Shown here: positions 46,493 through 58,739 of the stretch, piece after piece
Layout of the letters: the number at the start of each line of letters is the position of its first letter
Numbering within the stretch: position 1 is the first letter of the stretch
DNA from: Podospora pseudocomata
Taxonomy: Eukaryota > Ascomycota > Sordariomycetes > Sordariales > Podosporaceae
Direction of reading: 5' to 3'
Assembly: GCF_035222375.1 (NCBI RefSeq)
Contig: NC_085888.1
Coordinates: 1,364,001 to 1,428,000 of the forward strand
Length of the DNA stretch: 64,000 nucleotides
Position numbers and translations under genes: made by a program
Notes under the pieces: model-generated
What the model was told of the DNA's origin: nothing
What the model saw: the letters and a program-made list of their open reading frames with translations, nothing else
Database searches by the model: none

Positions 46493-46868
46493 GGGCCAAA
46501 TCAATCGTTGTCTCTTTAGCCAGCCTCGGCATCTTCTACCTGTGTCTAAAGTACTTTCCGTGGAAAGAAAATGTTTGGCTGGATGATGAGGTCCGTGTTT
46601 GTCTGAGAGAAATGCTAGAGGTACACGACCTTTCCTTTTGAGACGTGAATTACCCACAGTCTGGTTGGGGTTAGGGGAAGGGATGGGGTAAGAATAGGGA
46701 TAGGGTATATCATCTGGTGAATATCGGGCCTTGCGATGGGTTAGCGTTAAAGCCGCGATGGTTCTCATGGGGCGATGGGTGTTTGAAAAGGGGTAACACT
46801 AGACTTTTTCCTGTGTCCCAGCCCCGAAACGGACTCCTGATACCTATCTAGACCGTGCCTCCGTCTAC
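46493..46868. other. convergent intergenic region
   Basis: About 375 bases between the 3' ends of the SnoaL-like gene and the FAD oxidase. A stretch with repeated GGGATAGGG/GGGTAAG-like runs lies at 46660-46710. No gene. Confidence 0.5.
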
Positions 46869-48639
46869 CTAGCTCTCCAATGGAACTATGGGGTTGTAAT
46901 ATGCAAACTTATTGAGGGGATCGTACTGTGCCTTGAGGGCACGTAGCTTCTCCAACCGCCACGGTTCATAGCCGTACATGGACTCCAGCGACTCGTGGCC
47001 CGCGGCATAGTTGACGTATGTCGTGGGCTTCCGCCATTCACCTTCGCCTGCGTTCCACAGATCCTCCGTTTCCCGAGCCCACTGGAAGGCAAAGTTCTCC
47101 AGGCCCGAGTTTGGTGGAGGCATGGCGTCGAAGTACCTGCGGTGAAATGTCAATACCGTGGTACAGCGGCAGGAACTGTTTCACTCACATCAGAAGATTA
47201 TCGTCACGCAGTGGAAAAGCAGAGTCCTCCGGCTTGCCCCTCAGAACACCCTCAACGGCATAGCCTTCATGGACTAGCTTGGTGCCTGACAGCAACGGCT
47301 CCTTGGCGACCTTCTTGTTGTACAGGTCATAGAGCTGCCGCTGTACAGTGACGTTGTAGACTTGGAGGCCGGCTGTGCCTGTGATATGGACCTTGCTCGG
47401 CGCGCACAGATCTGATTCCAGTCCGCTGATCAAGATGTCTGATATGGAGGTGAATGGCACATCGCCTTCATCCACCGCCACGGGGCCGAGGGCATCGAAC
47501 GGTGACAGATCCGCTGCGGCATCCTCTTTGGAGCCTCCGTAGATGAATGTCCAGAATATTGTGGCCTGAAGAACTGTTAGTGGTAGGCGGCGGTACCTGT
47601 GCTGGCCATTATCTCACCTCAGTAGTGCTCACGCTCGGCTCCATGGTGTAAACACCAAACGCCCCTCCCCACGTCGGCGAAAGGCTACCGTTTGCATGGA
47701 ACTTATTCAGCTCCTCGAAGAGCGGCTCGACGTGTTTGTCTGTGAAGACGTAGTTCCTGTAGTAGTAAGACGGGACCGTGACCGGGTAAATCTTCATATC
47801 AAAACTGGTAACAATGCCAAAGTTGTGACCGGCGCCTCTCATCGCCCACCACAAGTCGGGATAGGATGTTTCGCTAACCGTGATGGCTGTTCCATTGGCG
47901 AGCACAACGTTCAGGCAGATCAGGTTGTCGGCTATGAGGCCATGGACGCCCTGCTGCACACCGTGACCGCCTCCCAATGCTGGTCCGACCATGCCGACGC
48001 AGGAGCAACTTCCAGTTGCTGAGAGGAGGAGGACCATTGTTAATTTCTAAATAGTCGTTGATTATCAAGGCTAGGAAACTCACTTGTGACATAGCCCTCC
48101 TTCCAAAGGACGTCAATCGTCTCATAATTCCGCGCCCCAGCCTGGAGCTTAACCGTCATCGCATCCTTGTTGATGGAGATGTCTGTCAGACTTCTCACGT
48201 CGATCTGGATGCCGTTGAACCTTCCAACAGTTGACGTTAATGAGTGCCCGCGATTGACAACAAAGAAGTTGATACCATGCTCATTTGCATATTTCACCTA
48301 GTTCAAACTGTTGGTTATCTCGCTCTGAGTGGATAGGCAGGGACCGCTTACAATCGTCGGGATATCGTCCTCTACCCCGGGTTGAACAACAACCTGCACC
48401 TGCGGCACCGCGAAATCTTGATATCGCTCGGTAGCGTCCGACCAACGGGAGTCGTCTGGCCCAAAAATACTGGCATTCTTGGAAAGCAAAGGGCCGAGCC
48501 CTTGCTGGACAGACTCAGACGGCAAAGGGCTCTGTCTTGGAACTGGCATCTGAGCGTAGTCCTTTGGGTTGGTATACGCCGCAGCGAGGGCTTGGGTGAG
48601 GGTGATGCCCAGTGCAACAAAACAATAGAGCGACGGCAT
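46869..48639 (-). CDS. secreted FAD-linked oxidase, berberine-bridge (BBE) type
   Basis: 515 aa from five exons: 48639-48352, 48297-48084, 48018-47618, 47565-47189 and 47136-46869, joined in phases 0, 1, 0 and 2. The N-terminal 20 residues form a signal peptide (hydrophobic, A-L-A-A-A end). The FAD_binding_4 domain has V-V-N-R-G-H-S with His114 and G-S-C-S-C-V-G-M with Cys172, the pair used for bicovalent FAD, then G-G-G-H-G. N-glycosylation sites (N-A-S, N-G-S, N-V-T) are present. The BBE domain closes the protein with Y-V-N-Y and F-A-Y-Y-N-P. The family oxidises alcohols or forms rings by C-H oxidation; Sol5 of the solanapyrone pathway also guides a Diels-Alder step. Here a late oxidative or cyclising step is a reasonable inference. 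Confidence 0.92.
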
Positions 48640-49411
48640 CGTTGTGAAGATACAATGCTTGGGCAGATTAGGAGAAGTCTATGGGGGTCCAGAATTGAAC
48701 GGGCTGATCAAGATGGTGAGATGCATGTAGATGTAGTTACCGACAGGATGGATTCACGACTTTCAGATCCCGCCGTGGCGGCGGGGTGCGGAACACCGGA
48801 AATGGCCATGGTAGTATCATCCATCGCAGAAGATCGGGTTTGGATTGGGCGTGTTGGTGGTATGGTACGATTTTGCCCCGAAATATCTCGGCTTTCAACC
48901 GAGTAAGCACCAACCAGCTTCTGTTGGTAACGTCAAAGTCTTGGAACGTTCTCAACTCCACCTAGCTCCGACCAGCTGGTCCAGATTCTTCGAAGTGTCA
49001 TAGGAAAAGGTCAAGGTGATTGCTATTTGAAAGTGAAATTGCAACATATTCGTTACCAGAGAGGTGCCAAAGAAGATACAAATAATGCCAGAAATGCCCA
49101 AGTGAAGCGAATTGAGAAAGTTGTTCTAAAGGGATTGCCGGTACTTGAAAGTTGGTAGATTAGAAATCGATGACTTTCGATGTGGGATGGCTTCCTTTTG
49201 TAGAAACCTTGGTTAGTAATGAAGCTTTTCTACAACTGTTGGTTGGTCGGCGGTTCCAGGTAACAGCACATATAAAACCAAGATCCGGAACGGTGGAGAA
49301 ACGCACATTGCTGTTATGAGGTATGATGTCAAGATCATAGTAGGTGTTCATATGTCCTACTTGAGCAAAACTTCAATTCTCCCAAACAGAAGGCCAACGC
49401 CCCTATCCAAT
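48640..49411. promoter_or_regulatory. intergenic: FAD oxidase promoter, P450 3' side
   Basis: About 770 bases without a gene. The left part contains cluster element 4 (48878-48891); beside it CGG-N7-CCG (48889-48901) forms another inverted pair. Confidence 0.6.
48878..48891. promoter_or_regulatory. CCGA-N6-TCGG element 4 (FAD oxidase)
   Basis: Reads CCGAAATATCTCGG, 239 bases before the FAD oxidase start. Confidence 0.7.
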
Positions 49412-51212
49412 CTACCAGGAATTCAACTTCCGCAACCTGACATAAACCTTCTGCGGCTGTCTCGAAATTCCATCAAACCCAGCATAACCCCCCAAAGCCT
49501 CTGGAATCTCCAACAACTCAAAATTCCAAACCACCAACGCCATAATCGTTCTAATCTCCAGATGCGCCAGCTTCCTCCCCCAACATTGTCTGATACCCAT
49601 GCCGAATCCCAACTGCGGTCCCGCGCCTGCATCAAACTCCACACCCCCATCCTCCTTGGTGACAAGCCAGCGCTCAGGCTCAAACAGCTTCAGATCCTTG
49701 GACTCATCCCAATGAGGCCGTCTCTTCGCCGCCTTGGACGTCGGGCTACGAGCATTCTCGTTTACAGGCAGCGAAGGGGAGAGGTATCCAGGTCCGGCAT
49801 TGACCATAAAGACCTGGCATCCTTTAGGGATCTTGTAGCCCAGAATTTCGGTGTCTTCCGTAGCCTCCCTTGTCATGCTGAATGGTGTCAGGCGCAGCGT
49901 CTCCTCGATGACCGCCTCAAGGTAAGGAATTCTCGCTCGGCGAAGTTCTTCAAAGGTGGGGAAGCGTTTTTCTGCAACAGCCTCCGGAAGAGCAGAGTAC
50001 AGTGCATCGCGGAGTTTAGACTGGGCTTCGGGGTAGCCAGTCAAATACTTGGTAACCCATCCCATTGATCCCCCTGTGGTATGATGACCGGCGATCATGT
50101 CTGCAAAAATCTAGCAGAGGATTTTCGTTAGCACAACCTTCTTTTCGGCTACTTGATGCGGCCACGCTCACCTCATCGACCATGATGTGACTGTTCAACA
50201 GAGGCTCACGCCCTTGTTTCTCAGCTGCAATTTTCTCCCGCATCAGATGGTGCTCCAGAGCTGTCTTGACCTCGCCCGCTTCAAAATTCCGAATCGCCAC
50301 GTCGAGCTGCTTGGGGACGACTTGTTCCTTTTGTGAGAAGATCTTCCGGAACCATGGCTGTTGGCTCCACCACCAGAAACTGAGTTTGGGCGCCCAGGCA
50401 ATTGTGGTCTTTTCCAAGACATCAGGTGCGTGATGGACAGCGGCGAGGAATGGCGAGATTGGAGTCTCAGGAAAGATCACAGGCTCGTCCTTGCTGGCTG
50501 GGGGGATTTGCGAGGGCCTCATATTGGATATCGTCTCCAACTGAGGGTCCGTTGCCGAGTCTGGAATATTTCCGCCGAAGGCGTAGTGAACCATGGTGTC
50601 GAGGGCAGCGTGGTAGTAATCCGACCTCACAGAAAACGGTCTCCCATCGGCAAGCTTCATCTTTGCCTCGAAAAGCTTGACGAGCTTCAACCCCTCGCTG
50701 TGAAGAAAAGGGCCCATGAAGCTGTTCAGGAAGTTTGGTGCCATCAAGTCTTGCTTGAGGTGGCGGCGGGCTCGGAAGGTGGGGTCGTTGGTCTTGTACC
50801 TCGCATTCCAATCACCCAAAGCGAGGAGCCCGTCGATCAAGAACTGAGGCTTCTCAAACTCGGTGCGGCGCATCAAAATGTCCTGAGCTTCGTGGAAATC
50901 GCCCACCAGGATCCATGGCTTGGAAAACGGACGGATGAAGACTTGGCAGATGGGTTCACCCATTCGTTCGACCTGATGGGCTAGCCACATGCTAAACTCT
51001 CCCGTGACGCTGATTTCCCTGCTCATGGCTGGTGCGTCACCGAACAACGACTTTGTAGCTTCCGTGTTGAACGGAATGCCGGGGAGCGGTTTGGGAAGCA
51101 GCCATTGGTACAGCAAATAAGAACCAAGGACTGTGAGCGAAACAGCCAGCCAGAGTGTGGCTGTTGGCGACAGGAAGCTAGTAAGCGTCGTATAGATGTT
51201 CAGAAGAGCCAT
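49412..51212 (-). CDS. cytochrome P450 monooxygenase of the cluster
   Basis: Predicted 579 aa from two exons (51212-50172 and 50110-49412), joined in phase 0 across a 61-base intron. I chose the ATG at 51212; one at 51239 would add nine residues. An N-terminal membrane anchor (W-L-A-V-S-L-T-V-L-G-S-Y-L-L-Y) and the P-K-P-L-P-G-I-P hinge indicate the ER. The I-helix is A-G-H-H-T-T-G-G, the K-helix E-E-T-L-R, and the haem loop F-G-M-G-I-R-Q-C-W-G with Cys523. All key P450 residues are present. It probably hydroxylates or otherwise oxidises the polyketide. The promoter has cluster element 5. The protein is slightly long for the family because of insertions in the region before the haem loop. Confidence 0.93.
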
Positions 51213-52110
51213 ATTGTAGGAGTTTGCACTGAAGGGCACTGTTAGGGGACGGTTGTGTTGAGCCTAATACAAATGCTTCCATACGCAATGGGGAAAGATG
51301 AGCAGAAGTTCCAACCCATGATGGCAGCAGTGAAGGTGGTTTCCCGCCAGGCTCGGCGTCAGCACCGATGGCCCCCACCGGGACCGGAAACCATGCTACG
51401 TCGGCCGATTCATTTCTGTGTTACAACCAGCTTTGCCTGAGCGGGCCCGCTCACAAAGGCTGAGGCCCGGGCACGCACGAGAGTGAGTTTGAGGGTCAGT
51501 CTGAGCCGAGAAATGTCGGCCGATATCTGCCGGTCGGAAGGTACCGGCTCGACTGCTCGGAGGGAACGGATGTATAGCTTTCAGAGAGAGTAGCACCGAG
51601 CCAGAAAATTGATTATCGTCCACCCAACTATTTGTAGGTGCTCATATGAGGACTACACTAGGAGACGAGGGAGCTGTGCATGAGTGTGAGGCATATTATT
51701 GTGCGTGCACATAGGAATCATGTCTGCTCATTTGTGTTGCATAACCTGCGGGATGCTGCCTCCTTTACAGCTTCATAAATGGCCAAGGGGCACTTTCGTT
51801 TCTACATATCACATAAGGTAATCCATGTGTAGAATACCTTATCATTTTCACTATGTCATTTCTCTATGGAGAGCATCGCGCGGCCCAACGCTGCCTGTCT
51901 CCATTCTATAATGTAGTAGGTAAATAGGTAAGGCAGGCAACTGGCACAACAATACCATTATTGCTATGACATGGGGAAAAGACACAGTATCTATTTGCGA
52001 TTCCAGGATCATCAGTTGAGAGCAGCTTCGTAAGTTTGACATGACCCTATTTCCCAACACCCTAACGCCTGTCTTGTGTTCATGCAATATTCACGTATAA
52101 ATCCATATCT
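51213..52110. promoter_or_regulatory. intergenic: P450 promoter, regulator 3' side
   Basis: About 900 bases. The left third is rich in CGG/CCG half-sites: element 5, a lone TCGGCCGA (51401-51408) and nearby CCGGTCGG. The right part is AT-rich with no gene. Confidence 0.6.
51506..51519. promoter_or_regulatory. CCGA-N6-TCGG element 5 (P450)
   Basis: Reads CCGAGAAATGTCGG, 294 bases before the ATG at 51212. A CCGA abuts it on the right, mirroring the three-half-site form of elements 2 and 3. Confidence 0.7.
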
Positions 52111-54330
52111 TCAAAACCAACTAAATACACTCATATCAGTTGTTGGTGTATTCTCAGCCAAGAACTCTACTTCGGCATAGTCTGGCGTCTGTAGGCAATT
52201 CCACGCCTCCGACAGCTGAAGTGCGGGATCAGTGACGACGATTGGATCGGTATCCAGTCTCATTAGTGTGTTGGCCTCGCTAACCGTGGTATCACTGATC
52301 TTCTCTATCTTTCCAAGAAGGCGTGTGAGCGTTCTTGCGCCCACCTCAGCCATGTGGTTCATATCGGCAAGAGTTTGTAGTCGGCCCAGCGCACTCCTTA
52401 CAGCCTGGATGCACTCGTCCTTAGTAACGTCAGTGACGCCTACTCCGAAGGGATCTGAGGACTTCGTCATGCTGGTAGTGGACCCCCTTCGGAGTGTGGT
52501 CTCTGCTTTTGGTGGGAAGTTTCCGTCGGAGCAGAGACACAAAAGGACCACTGCAGCCTCAAAGGTTGGGATGATGAGACTCGCATGGCGTGTGTGTGAG
52601 CCACCCATCATCAGATGGAGGGCAGAGACACCTTCAAGTAAGTTTAGTGCTATGACGGCCAGCGCTCGCTTGTGGGATGAGAGCAATATCTGCTTGTAGG
52701 CTGGGAGTTGCTGAATCGAGTTGGCCTCCTGAAATAGCGCAGGGCGGAAGTTGTGGCAAAGCGACTCCAAGATAGCCATATGAAACATCTGACGCTGTAA
52801 CGGTAAGGTTGGAAGACGGGTATCCCACTTGTCGCATGTGTCAGGGTAGAGAGCAAAGACAGGTGGTATTTCGGGAAGAAACTCGCTGCAGAACTTCTCG
52901 TATCGTTCCTCTGCAGCAATGGGGTCGTATTCAGTCGCGTTCCCGGAACCATGAGTCCGCCAGAAGTTGGCTAGCTGTGCCTCGAGCACGCGCTCGGTGA
53001 ACAGGTCAGGAGCATCGGCTTGAGGGACGTCGTCGAGGCCAAGCACAAGGTGCATTCGAGGCATGGTGTCAGGGTTCAGTGCGTCTGGTAAGAAAGGGAT
53101 TTGATCCAGACGTTTAGATAGCACACTGTCCCAGACATAAAGATTGCAAAACGTCCTCCGTCTCATTTCCTTTTCGAGCTCGTCCATGTTGGGGCTGTAA
53201 AAACCTGATGTGGCATCAACATGCAGCCCAATTCTCTGTGCCACTCGAACAGCGCAACTTAGCGCTTCCCAGTGCGCATTTGTTCGGCCCTGGCACAGGG
53301 ACCTCAGCCCAGCAAAAGCGACGTGCTGAACCCGTATAAGAGACCCGTGTGCGTCGAGGCGTGAGCAGATTGGTGTGAGTGCATCGGCCACTCTATCACA
53401 GGACTTACGGATGTCAGCCAGCGGCACTCCCCTGATGCTGTCGATAGTACAGGTCGGCGAAGGGAGGAATTGAGAGGCATAGGAACATATCCTGAGAACC
53501 AGCACTGCAAACTCGATACCGTAGGCAGTCGATGTCCGCTCCATTTCCCACCATTTCTGATAATGTGAAAGAAACCAAGGCGGATATATGAGCTGATCCA
53601 TCCTGGGTTGAAGCCTTGTCAGCTACTCTTTTGTTGAATAGGTAACGTGGTTGGACAAATTGCATCGGCGGAACTTACCAGCTAACCTCCGCGATGAAAT
53701 ACCGTACCAGAAAGTCGAGGATGGAACGATTAGGCATTGAAGCGAACAGCCTTTGGGCTATGATCGCCGTTTCTTCTGGCACTGGCACGGGCTCGCTGCT
53801 GTGCCCCGTTGCATCGTCATCTGCCCCTAGCTGTGAGGCGTGGTAAGCGTGAGAAAAGACGTCTGACTCGGACGCAACTTACCTTTCTCACCAGAGCAAT
53901 CGTGTTGGATTTGCTATTCTCAAAATACCCGAAAACCTCCGCAAGGGATGTCGGTTCTCTCCCCTCTTTGAGACCCCCCCAGTTGATCGTGTCCTGGACT
54001 GAAGATGAAGCAGAGGGCCTCCTTTCAGCCTGAGCCTCTTGTTGGCTCTCATCTGTTTGGATTTCGTCATCATGAAGGTGGTCTTTCTGGGTTTGGGATG
54101 GACTGGGTGGTAATGTAGCTTGAGAAGGGTTGTAGGCGCATTGTTCGGGGCGTCGACGGCGGCTGCAATGGTTACATGGATACTGCCGGTTGCACTGTGA
54201 CGGGATAGCATGTCAGTTAGGGACTTGATGCCAAGATTCCCTGGTATGTGCAATTGCAACCAACCTTCTGTTTCCTGGTGTAACAAGGGATACATGATGA
54301 AACCACCCGTTTTCTCTGGCTTGATTGCAT
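52111..54330 (-). CDS. Zn2Cys6 transcription factor, probable cluster regulator
   Basis: 673 aa from four exons: 54330-54265, 54194-53883, 53830-53679 and 53602-52111, phases 0, 0 and 2. The binuclear cluster is complete across the first join: Cys13, 16, 23, 29, 32 and 41, spacing C-x2-C-x6-C-x5-C-x2-C-x8-C, with basic R-R-R-R before the last Cys. A Gln/Ser-rich linker follows. The long last exon holds the fungal-specific regulatory domain, with G-L-R-S-L-C-Q-G-R-T-N-A-H-W and R-I-G-L-H-V-D as usual. Such proteins bind as dimers to inverted CGG triplets, the form repeated in the promoters here (CCG-N8-CGG). Its own upstream region shows no perfect copy by eye, so it may respond to another signal. 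The protein lies in the nucleus. Confidence 0.92.
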
Positions 54331-56593
54331 TGTCGATTCGGCGTTCAGGGTGCTGAAAGAGGTATCAACTTCACCAGGGTCCAGACTCGGTTTCCCCAGC
54401 ATCCCCTCGTGGGCTACCTATTTACTTTAAGTGCGAGCAGAGCCGACTTTGTCAAGTGGGAGAAGATATCCCACGCCTCTGAGCCGCATTGTGGGATAGC
54501 TGTGTGGAGCTGTACTACTAGTGTGGTCCTCTACAACAAATGTAACCCGTTAGCAACGATCAATCCTGAGTACCACTAAGCACCACCAATTGAAGCTGCA
54601 TTTCTTCATCGTCTTGCGTTTATCCGATACGTGATCCCGGATGCCGCATATTGTATTGCATCATCAGCCCTCCAAGTACCGGAATTGGGAGCCGTTGAAC
54701 GGTAAAGGGAAGGGCCGCTTCGCGCCACCGCCAGAATACTGAGTGTTTCGATATCCGGCTTCCGACTGGACTGCGCCCCATCCACACAACCCTTACTGCA
54801 AAGTGCGGAGCAAGAAGCTCAAACGCGTGTTCGTCGTCGGAAGAATGGAAAATTCCGTGGTTGATGAAAAGTCCCCCAAAATAAGCAGCATGCTCTACCT
54901 AGGTAAGCACAGTCTACAGGCCTTTTGCGTCAGATGAGAGGGACTTGAGGATAGTTCAAAGAATTTTCCATTGATGTTTGGGCCCTTGACCCTACGCTGC
55001 AGTCCGAGGTCTCCAGTTCTGTCCTCAAGATGGCGCGTCAGTGTAATGCCACACATTGGGCTGGCAAGGATTCCTACCAATGGAAACCTTGCCCTGTTTA
55101 TCCCATGCCGGCCATCAGTCATCAGTACGCTTTGTACCTATGTCAACGGAACCAATATTCTACCTATGTGGGGGTCACTCTGCCGTTCTTGTCCGGAGAA
55201 TTGCCTAGTTTAGACAAGGTCCGCAGACGGATTCCTTTTGGTTGAGCCCACAGGATACCCAACTCATTCGACGATCTCGATCCAAAACCACAGTCCCCCT
55301 CAAACAGCCGCATGGAATAGAAAGAAGCTTAGCTGTGCCATGCCCATGCGCTCGCCACCGACAATCTGCATAGGGCTCAAATTGATGTGGTGCGGTATCC
55401 TGATTTAGTCCGGCTCCGAAGGTAGCACAGCGTATCACGACTCCACATGCAACGACATAGCTCTTTGAGAATCGCACCTTATCAGTTATCAGAGAGAACT
55501 TTTCATAAGGATCAAGTGTTGCATATCTGAACAATAGCCTGCCATCGACGCAGTTTACTTCCCACATGGGTATTCAGTTCGCCGGACATGTACCCTGATA
55601 ATGTTGTAGTTAGGTAGGTCAGCACTTACACATACTGTGTGATATAATAGTGATTGTATGAGCAATTATGCATGTCAGCTTGCCATCCACCGGGACCCTG
55701 ACTGCGATTCGCCCGGGTTCTTGCCGATCGTCCCACGGTCTTCAGCAGCTGAATATTTACCTACATAATATATTATGGCTTCGCCCCCTTGAATGCTCGG
55801 GCCTTACACTCAGTCCTTGGGTGTTACCTACTCATGGATGCCTGTGAAAGGGCTACAGAAGGTTATGCAAGGTTGATGCACACATAAACAATATGCAAAC
55901 AAAAGGCGGTGGTCAGTACTTCGGTCATTACCTGCGCGCTTTGCTGGTCCATGCCTACCATTGAGCAGTCATAGTTATCGAAGATTAATGAACCTAAAAG
56001 CTATCCCTTATTACATGTTGCGAGTAATCACATATCGAGGAATCACTTAGCACTGAGCTGTCAATCGAAATCCTTATCTGGGTCCGGTTTCAGTTCTTTA
56101 TCTGTGGTTACATGTCGGGAATCCCTTATGTCCGGATTAATAATGGACAATTTGCGTTTCGGACTTTAGAGCTACTTGCCTTGTTGCGAGCGACTGGAAC
56201 TTTGTTTTGCTCTGTCAGAGATCGTCCCATTCCTTGCCAATTTCGTTGAATGAGATGCAACAGAGTAATATACTTGAGAAGCGATTGGCCCTCTGCTCAG
56301 ACCAACACTCATATCCCTCACATAATCTTGCAGACCGTGAAGCCTTACTGGCAGAAGATGGCATCCTGCCATCGCAGCCTCAGCCGAGATTTTTCGGCCC
56401 TTGAAGCCAACATAAATCAGGAACAGTTTCCATTTCCTGCTTTGTGGCCCCTGATGCCTTTTTGTTGGTGGTTCACCGCTTCTTTCTATGCATGATTACT
56501 ACGTGTCGTTCCTTAACAAGGAAAGGTGAAGTCCCAATCAGCTCGCCGTTCGTTTCGACTTGCCACTATCCGTCTCCTACCCTACCACACCTC
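54331..56593. promoter_or_regulatory. long divergent intergenic region, regulator / MFS exporter
   Basis: 2.26 kb with no supported gene, the longest gap in the cluster. Only one CCGA-N6-TCGG is seen, close to the MFS gene (element 6). Near the regulator I see only scattered CCG/CGG triplets. Open frames are short on both strands. It may hold an unrecognised non-coding or small gene. Confidence 0.5.
56384..56397. promoter_or_regulatory. CCGA-N6-TCGG element 6 (MFS exporter)
   Basis: Reads CCGAGATTTTTCGG, 197 bases before the ATG at 56594. Confidence 0.7.
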
Positions 56594-58739
56594 ATGGACG
56601 ATCCAACTCCCGCCAACAACACGGAAATTGCTGCTTTGGGGAATGGGAGAGATATGGAGAAAGTGGAGAAATCCTCCCCTTCTCGTTCCTCATCCCCTCA
56701 GCAAGCTTTGACTGCAGAAGATGAGCCGCAACGAAAAATAACCGGTGCCCGCGTGTGTTTACCTACATGACCCTGGTCGCAGCTGCTGGCAAGACGTCAC
56801 CGTACTGACAATTGGGCAGTGGGCAGCTTTTGTTATCAGCACCTTGACGGCTATCTTCGTCTACTCGTTGGACAACACTATCGTTGCCAACATCATTCCG
56901 GTACATATTTCACCATTGTGTTCCCATAAACCATCTCCTACTGACTCGTGATCGTGAAAAGGTCGTTGTTAACGATCTCAACGGAGTTGACAAGCTACCA
57001 TGGCTGTCCGTCGGGTAAGCACGAGTCCGATTTCCGGCACCATTTCCTGATCCGAAGGCTGATGGTACCCCAAAACCGACAGATTTATGATCGGGGGGAT
57101 GGCAACTATCCTCCCATTCGGAAGACTTTACACAATGTATGATTCCAAATGGGTTTACATCATATCTTTTGTCTTCTTCCTCGCCGGCTCGGCACTTTGC
57201 GGCGCAGCACCAAACATTGATGCTGAAATCATTGGTCGTGTCATGGCCGGTGCCGGTGGGAACGGGATGTATGTCGGTCTTCAGGTACTCATGTCTATGC
57301 ATACTACGGATAAGGAGCGTCCCACATACCTTAGCTACGTGTAAGTATGCGCTGCTCAATGGCCTCATTTGCTATCATCCATACTGACATGGTCGACTGG
57401 CGCATTTAGCGGAGGCACCTGGGGCGTAGGAACCGTTTGTGGTCCAGCTGTCGGAGGCGCCTTCTCGTTGTACAACTGGCGATGGGGGTTCTACATCAAT
57501 CTCCTTTTCGGGGCTATCCTTCTGCCTACCTATCTCTTCGTCATCCCCTCGGCCAACCCGTTGCCGAACAAAAAGCAGTCTGAAAAGCTCGCTCTCATGG
57601 ACTGGGTTGGCGTCATCATCAGCATTGGCGCCATGGCAACCATCGTCATGGCTATCAATCTAGGCGGAGTGCAATTCCCCTGGAACAGTGGCTCGATCGT
57701 CGCATTATTCGTCGTCAGCGGTGTTCTTTGGATCGCATTCGCTCTCCAGCAGTCGTTTTGTCTCTTCACGACGGAGCATAAACGTCTGTTTCCTGTGCCC
57801 ATGCTGAAGCAGAAGATGCCGGTATTGCTTTTCATTGCCTGCGCTGGCGGCTCTGCGGCTTGCTACATGTCTACATACTGGATTCCCATCTACTTCCAGT
57901 TTTCCAAGGGAGACTCAGCAATCTATACGGCTCTTCGACTGCTGCCATTCATCCTCGCGCTTATCACGATAATGCCCGTGAGTGGACACCTGATAAGCAG
58001 ATGGGGTTGGTATAAACCTTGGTTCGTAGGAGGAAGTGCTTTGACTCTTATCACAGCTGCACTCATGGGTAAGTTCCAGCCATCTGTGACATTCCTTTGA
58101 CCAACGCTTTGGTGTCTAACGCGATATCTAGCCCACTACATCAATGGGGGCACACCGGTTGGTGCCTTTTATGTCATCGAGCTGTTCTTGGCCTTTGGAA
58201 TTGGCGCCTATGCACAAAATGCATTTGCCGTCGTTCAGTCAGTTGTCGCCCCCAAAGACGCACCCTATGGGCTCGCCCTCATGCTCGTTGGTAAGCTTCA
58301 TCATCATACAAACCTTTCTGATTACTTTGCCCTTCATGACTGACATTATTGTAGGGCAACTGACGGGAATCACGTTTGGTCTCTCCATCAGTGGTGCCGT
58401 ATTCATCAACACAGCAACAAGCGGACTTCATGATGCGCTACCACAGATTCCCGTCGAGGAGTTGTCGCATGTCGTTGCTGGAGCTAGCAACCAGGTCTTT
58501 GAGTCATTGTCACTCGAGCAACGATCACGCGCCCTCGAGATTATTGTCCAGTCCTGGAATAAGACTTTCATCTGTGTTTACGTCGCTGCTGCAGCCAGTT
58601 TAATTTCGTCGGTATTCTTCAAGGTAAGCGAGCACTTGAAGGCAGTTTGGGGAGAAGTCATGAGACACAAGAGCTGACTCAAAACTACTTCATCCAGAAC
58701 ACCAAAGCCAATGTCAACACCGCCGCTGTGGTTCTATGA
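56594..58739 (+). CDS. MFS exporter, 14-helix DHA2 type
   Basis: About 565 aa from eight exons: 56594-56744, 56794-56900, 56962-57014, 57083-57340, 57410-58068, 58132-58290, 58355-58623 and 58698-58739. All joins keep phase; the first intron (GTGCCC donor) is the least certain. After a Ser/Pro/Glu-rich cytosolic N terminus, helix 1 ends in the L-D-N-T-I-V-A motif typical of this family. The antiporter motif C is clear: G-G-T-W-G-V-G-T-V-C-G-P-A-V-G-G-A-F. The G-G-x-A-x-x-L-P-F-G-R-L-Y loop matches motif A. Such proteins export fungal toxins and other metabolites at the plasma membrane in exchange for protons. Cluster element 6 lies upstream, so it is probably the product exporter and a self-protection gene. 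Confidence 0.9.

Noticed and set aside
46660-46710. GGGATAGGG/GGGTAAG-like runs as a telomere-type repeat
   Set aside because: Too short and irregular; it lies between two genes within a cluster and has no array structure.
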